Shown one piece after another: positions 60,573-64,000 of a stretch of 64,000 nt of DNA; the first letter of the stretch is position 1; every line of letters starts with the position of its first letter. The translations under genes and the position numbers were made by a program. The stretch comes from Clavibacter sepedonicus (GTDB taxonomy: Bacteria; Actinomycetota; Actinomycetes; Actinomycetales; Microbacteriaceae). The notes under the pieces were generated by a model, which saw nothing but the letters and a program-made list of their open reading frames with translations, was not told the DNA's origin and searched no databases. The DNA is taken from NCBI RefSeq assembly GCF_000069225.1, contig NC_010407.1:806001-870000 (forward strand). Reading direction: 5' to 3'.

Positions 60573-61093
60573 GGTCGTCCTCCGGTGGTGGTGGGTGCGG
60601 GAGCGCGGACGCCACGCGGCGGATCCGTCCCCATCGTCCGTCGGAGGCTCGCCACCCCGTCCGCGGCGGCGCGCCGCACGGCCTCCGGGGTCCCGCCGAC
60701 GATCTCCGCCACCTCCGCGTGCGGCAGCCCGCCGAGGTACCGGTACGCGACGGCGAGACGCTGCCGCTCGGGCAGGGCGGCGACGGCGCGCCAGAGGTCG
60801 GGGTCGGAGGAGTCGGGCACGCCGAGGTCCGAGACGCGCTCGGGCACCTCGTCGACAGGGATGGCGCGGCGGCCGCGGGCGCGGATCGCGTCGAGGGCCT
60901 TGCGGTGCGCGATGGTGACGAGCCAGGCGCGCACGTCGGCGCGCGGGCCGAGCCGCGGGTAGGCGACCAGCGCCGACAGGAACGTCTCCGACCACGCGTC
61001 CTCGGCGTCCGCGTGCCCGCCGAGCACCGCCCGGCACACGCGGAGCACCACGGCGCCGTGCTCGGTCACGACCCTGTCGAACGGCTGCATCAT
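60569..61093 (-). CDS. ECF-type RNA polymerase sigma factor
   Basis: The 174-residue protein has sigma region 2 (VVLRVCRAVLGGHADAEDAW, SETFLSALVAYPRL, VRAWLVTIAHRKALDAIRAR) and region 4 (LPERQRLAVAYRYLGGLPHAEVAEIVGGTPEAV). The ATG at 61093 is used; ATG 61090 and GTG 61099 are alternatives. No anti-sigma factor gene is adjacent. It is coupled to ogt by a 4-nt overlap, pointing to a DNA-alkylation or stress role. That role is inferred. Confidence 0.88.
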   Translation of the reverse strand: MMQPFDRVVTEHGAVVLRVCRAVLGGHADAEDAWSETFLSALVAYPRLGPRADVRAWLVTIAHRKALDAIRARGRRAIPVDEVPERVSDLGVPDSSDPDLWRAVAALPERQRLAVAYRYLGGLPHAEVAEIVGGTPEAVRRAAADGVASLRRTMGTDPPRGVRAPAPTTTGGRP

Positions 61094-61414
61094 CTCCACA
61101 CCGGGTAGACGCCGGGGCGGGGTGATCCGTGAGGTCTGCGTTCGGATCAGTCTCGCGGATCCGGCGGCCGGCCCGACAGCGCGGCGCGACCCGCCGTCGC
61201 CTGCGGACGCGCCGTGCGCCTCCTCGCGGTCTCCGGTGCTGCGCCCGTGCGCGCCGTAGGGACTACCCGTGACGGTCCCCGGGGATGACGACCCGGCGCC
61301 TCCCGGTCGCGAGGATGGAGGCGCGGCCCACCCCCGGCCGCGCGCTCCGTGAGGAGCATCCGCCGCCGGCCCGTCCCCCCGGGCCGGCGGCGCATCCGAC
61401 GGAAGAGGATCCGC
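61094..61414. other. divergent intergenic region of sigma factor and response regulator
   Basis: About 320 bp without a gene. It contains the GC-rich hairpin at 61362-61391. No clear promoter hexamers stand out in either direction. Confidence 0.4.
61362..61391. promoter_or_regulatory. GC-rich hairpin before the response-regulator ribosome site
   Basis: GCCGCCGGCCC (61362-61372) and GGGCCGGCGGC (61381-61391) form a perfect 11-bp stem, ending about 10 nt before GGAAGAGGA. It could attenuate transcription or hide the ribosome site. Confidence 0.35.
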
Positions 61415-62176
61415 ATGGGCAACACCCTGAGCCCCGCCGCACGCGACGACGAGCAGGCGGTGCCCGGTCAGGCGTCCGGCGAGATGCCCGGCGACGCGCC
61501 CCGCGTGCTGCGCGTCTTCGTGGTCGACGAGGAGGCGCCCATCACGCAGCTGCTGTCGCTCGCTCTGCGGATGGAGGGCTGGGACGTGCGCGTCTTCGCC
61601 ACCGGCCGCGCCGCGATCGCCGCCGCCGTCGAGGCCGCGCCCGACGCGATCCTGCTCGACATGATGCTGCCCGACGTCTCGGGCGTCGAGGTGGTCGGCG
61701 AGCTGCGGCGCGCCGGCGTCGCGACCCCCATGCTGTTCCTCACGGGCCGCGACTCGCTCGAGGACCGCCTCGCGGCCTTCGGTGCGGGAGCCGACGACTA
61801 CGTCACCAAGCCGTTCGGCCTCGAGGACGTCGTCGAGACGCTGCGCGTGCTCTTCCGCCGGCGCGGCCTGGCGCCGACCATGATCACCGCGGGCGACCTC
61901 GTGCTCGACCCGGCCACGGGCGAGGCGTGGCTCGCGGGCGTGCCGCTGGAGCTGGATCCGATGGACCTCGTCGTCGTGCGCGCGCTCGCCGAGGAGCCGA
62001 CGCGCCGGCTCTCCCGCCGCGAGCTCGTGCACCGGCTGACGGACGCCGGCTGGGATCTCGTCGCCCCGCGCGCGCTGCTCGACCTGCCGTCCGTGACGGG
62101 CCGGCGCGCGGGCCGCGACCAGGTCGTGCTGCTCGCCGTCGCGGGCGACGACCTCGTGCTCGCGCCGGCGGTCTGA
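61415..62176 (+). CDS. orphan OmpR-like response regulator with degenerate output domain
   Basis: The 253-residue protein has a full receiver domain (residues about 30-150): LRVFVVDEEAPITQLLSLAL with the acidic pair, the phospho-acceptor Asp in DAILLDMMLPDVSGVEV, Thr in LFLTGRDS and Lys in DYVTKPFGLEDVVETL. The C-terminal part begins like an OmpR winged helix ([30 protein letters not shown]), but the recognition helix and wing are replaced by RALLDLPSVTGRRAGRDQVV. No histidine kinase gene is adjacent. DNA binding is doubtful. Confidence 0.85.
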   Translation: MGNTLSPAARDDEQAVPGQASGEMPGDAPRVLRVFVVDEEAPITQLLSLALRMEGWDVRVFATGRAAIAAAVEAAPDAILLDMMLPDVSGVEVVGELRRAGVATPMLFLTGRDSLEDRLAAFGAGADDYVTKPFGLEDVVETLRVLFRRRGLAPTMITAGDLVLDPATGEAWLAGVPLELDPMDLVVVRALAEEPTRRLSRRELVHRLTDAGWDLVAPRALLDLPSVTGRRAGRDQVVLLAVAGDDLVLAPAV

Positions 62177-62445
62177 CGCGCGTCCGGGCCCCGCCCGACC
62201 GTGCGCGGCCACCCCAGACCGGGGGCCGCAGCGGCGAGTCACCCCCGCAACTCCGGGGATCACGAGTCACACGCGTCACACTCCCCGAAAGATTTCCCCA
62301 GGTGGGTAGCGGGAACTTCTACAGTCGGCGGTGGGGAGCAGATCCTCCCCGACGCGTCCTCGAGACCCGGGAGCGCGTCCCCTCCACCGCACGATCGCGG
62401 CACAGCAATGGCGCGCACGGGCGGTCCTGCACCCCTGGAGCTGTC

Positions 62446-63714
62446 ATGACCCGTCCCACCCCCGCCGCCGGTCGCGGCAGGTCGTTCCGCCGCGCCGCCG
62501 CTGGCGCCTGCCTCTCGGCGTCGCTCGTGATCCTGCCCCTCGCGATGGCGCCCGCCGCGCACGCCGAGACCGTCCCGGTCGACTCCGCGCCCGCCGCCGT
62601 CGAGGCGCCCGCCGCCACGCCGACGCCCGCCGTCGAGACCCCGGCCCCCGACGCGACGCCGACGCCCGCGCCCACCGAGACGGCCGACGAGACGGCCCCC
62701 GTCGCCGACGCCCCCGTCGAGACCACGCCGACCCCGGCCGTCCCGACCACCCCCGGCACCCCCTCGACCGGCCTCCCGTCGCTCGAGCCGACCGCGCCCG
62801 TCGTCGAGCTGCCCTTCACCTGGACCACGCCCGACCGCGGCGTCGCCCTCCCGATCAACGAGGCCGTGCCGTTCGCCGGCACCGGCACCGCGGGCAGCAT
62901 CGTCACGGCCAGCTACTTCAACGCCGTGGGCGTCAAGTCGATCGCCGGCATCGGCATCGTCGGCGCGGACGGCACGTACGCGTTCCCCGCGAGCTTCACC
63001 GAGCTGCTGCAGGACTCGAAGACCGCGAGCGTCACGCTGACGCAGGTCGGCCTCGACCTCACCGTCAAGGGCGAGATCCGCGGCCTGGTGCGCTTCGCGG
63101 AGGCACCCGTCGGCCCGTTCGTGCGCGCCGAGGCGTCGTTCTCGACGATCTCGCCGATCTCTGTCGCCCAGGCCACCAGCATCCTCGGCGGCGTCAAGGT
63201 CAACGCGACCGGCTACCTCCGCTACGAGGCCGTCGAGGTCATGGTCACCGCGCCCGACGGCCGCGTGATCCAGATCAGCGACGAGAACGGCGGCGTGGGC
63301 GTCGGCACCCGCTCGCTCAAGGACCTGGTGCGCGCCGACGTCGACGGCACCTTCGCGCAGCCGATCATCCTGTTCGGCGACGTGCAGCCGGGCACGTACA
63401 AGGTGTCCGTCGCGGGCCTCGAGTCGGGCCTCACGCAGGGCGGCACCGTCGAGCTGACCGCGGCCGACGCGGGCGGACCGGTCATCCCGGGCCTGCCGGG
63501 CGTCCCCACCCCGACGCCGACCACGCCGTCGATCGACCCCGCGGGCACGCCGGCGAAGCCGATCACGAAGCCGGCCGCGCACCATGACGACACCCTGCCC
63601 GTCACGGGCACCGACGGCGCCGCGGCCCTCGGCCTCGGCGGCCTCGGCGCGCTGATGGCCCTGGCCGGCGCGGGCACGCTCGTCGCCCGCCGCCGCCTGC
63701 GCTCCGCGGAGTAG
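62446..63714 (+). CDS. LPXTG-anchored surface protein
   Basis: The 422-residue protein has a signal peptide (SFRRAAAGACLSASLVILPL, cleaved near AHA-ET), a ~75-residue Pro/Thr/Ala-rich spacer, and a ~270-residue domain (WTTPDRGVALPINEAVPFAG, GSIVTASYFNAVGVKSIAGI, ISDENGGVGVGTRSLKDLVR). A second Pro/Thr linker leads to the sorting signal LPVTGTDGAAALGLGGLGAL, a hydrophobic stretch and RRRLRSAE. Sortase should link it to peptidoglycan. The central domain family is not recognised. A terminator follows. Confidence 0.88.
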   Translation: MTRPTPAAGRGRSFRRAAAGACLSASLVILPLAMAPAAHAETVPVDSAPAAVEAPAATPTPAVETPAPDATPTPAPTETADETAPVADAPVETTPTPAVPTTPGTPSTGLPSLEPTAPVVELPFTWTTPDRGVALPINEAVPFAGTGTAGSIVTASYFNAVGVKSIAGIGIVGADGTYAFPASFTELLQDSKTASVTLTQVGLDLTVKGEIRGLVRFAEAPVGPFVRAEASFSTISPISVAQATSILGGVKVNATGYLRYEAVEVMVTAPDGRVIQISDENGGVGVGTRSLKDLVRADVDGTFAQPIILFGDVQPGTYKVSVAGLESGLTQGGTVELTAADAGGPVIPGLPGVPTPTPTTPSIDPAGTPAKPITKPAAHHDDTLPVTGTDGAAALGLGGLGALMALAGAGTLVARRRLRSAE

Positions 63715-63740
63715 CGGCACCGCACCACCCGCACCACGCA

Positions 63741-63780
63741 CGACGACGGCCGGATCCCCGCGGGGGTCCGGCCGTCGTCG
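63741..63780 (+). terminator. rho-independent terminator after the LPXTG gene
   Basis: CGACGACGGCCGGATCCCCG pairs with the next 20 bases with a single mismatch, giving a 20-bp stem 27 nt after the stop codon. Confidence 0.75.
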
Positions 63781-63889
63781 CGTGCGGGCGCCGCCTTGTC
63801 CCGCCCCACGGCCTCCCCGTACATTTGACGTGACCCGCAACGAATCACCCGCACGCGGATCCGCACCCCGTATGAGACGAAGGAGTCCC

Positions 63890-64000
63890 ATGTCCGACAC
63901 GCAGCCCAGCGCCCCCGCGACCACGACCGGAGGCGCCCTCGGCGTCGCGATGATCGGCCACGGGTTCATGGGCGCCGCCCACTCGCAGGCCTGGCGCGTC
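63890..64000 (+). CDS. Gfo/Idh/MocA-family oxidoreductase, 5' end only
   Basis: The first 37 codons, running off the window, read MSDTQPSAPATTTGGALGVA and MIGHGFMGAAHSQAWR. G-H-G-F-M-G with the following H-S-x-A-W matches the N-terminal NAD(P)-binding motif of the family (myo-inositol dehydrogenase-like). AAGGAG precedes ATG 63890 by 5 nt. Substrate cannot be judged from this part. Confidence 0.8.
   Translation, partial: MSDTQPSAPATTTGGALGVAMIGHGFMGAAHSQAWRV

Noticed and set aside
1-64000. CRISPR arrays, rRNA or tRNA genes
   Set aside because: No regularly spaced repeats, no rRNA segments and no complete cloverleaf with a T-loop signature were seen on either strand by eye; a tRNA/Rfam scan would be decisive.

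Overview
The window is high-GC actinobacterial DNA, roughly 70% or more by eye. Gene content and order fit the Microbacteriaceae: rpsP-khpA-rimM-trmD, rplS-lepB-rnhB-DUF2469, yraN-comM-dprA-xerC-M23-rpsB-tsf-pyrH-frr-cdsA, a GlgE/GlgB pair, and many leaderless promoters. An IS481-family insertion sequence together with several decayed genes points to the plant-pathogen genus Clavibacter (C. michiganensis complex). That assignment is inference; no rRNA lies in the window.

Layout. 1-20 kb is conserved housekeeping: a YbdK-type ligase cut by the left edge, the rpsP operon, a reverse-strand map gene, rplS/lepB/rnhB, the yraN-comM-dprA-xerC DNA-processing block, an M23 peptidase, a sugar porter, the rpsB-tsf-pyrH-frr-cdsA translation/lipid block, and two small envelope genes (a DivIVA-like protein and a secreted transglycosylase-like protein). 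20-34 kb holds a CPA1 Na+/H+ antiporter, a hydrolase, an AI-2E-type permease, a 591-residue DivIVA-like coiled-coil protein, a large membrane/lipoprotein-like protein with a YbbN-like thioredoxin/TPR protein, and glgE-glgB for alpha-glucan synthesis. At 34.2-35.3 kb an IS481-family element stands next to a GNAT acetyltransferase remnant.

35-50 kb is metabolic accessory DNA: a HAD phosphatase, a GT1 glycosyltransferase, an N-methyl amino acid oxidase, an acetyl-xylan-type esterase, and a tightly overlapping reverse operon. The operon encodes a peptide-binding lipoprotein (frameshifted), two permeases, a fused double ATPase, a CocE-type hydrolase and a TetR regulator, and is preceded by a perfect palindromic operator candidate. 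A VOC protein and a WYL regulator are divergently arranged next to it.

50.9-57.8 kb is the unusual part. A ~178-bp direct repeat of the 3' end of an APC-type permease gene flanks a ~1.5-kb segment carrying a decayed secreted protein and a small two-helix membrane protein. The permease gene itself carries a nonsense codon and a frameshift. Next to it is a clearly lower-GC island (about 54.9-57.7 kb) with a TM/helical protein, an sce7726-family protein with a PD-(D/E)xK-like motif, a Beta-family protein that overlaps it tail to tail, and a DUF3892 protein. This is the best candidate in the window for an undescribed, possibly defensive, system.

58-64 kb returns to high-GC DNA: an SDR oxidoreductase, a VOC protein, two short membrane proteins, an ECF sigma factor overlapping ogt, an orphan response regulator with a degenerate output domain, an LPXTG surface protein, and the start of a Gfo/Idh/MocA oxidoreductase. 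No rRNA, tRNA, CRISPR array or replication origin was seen.
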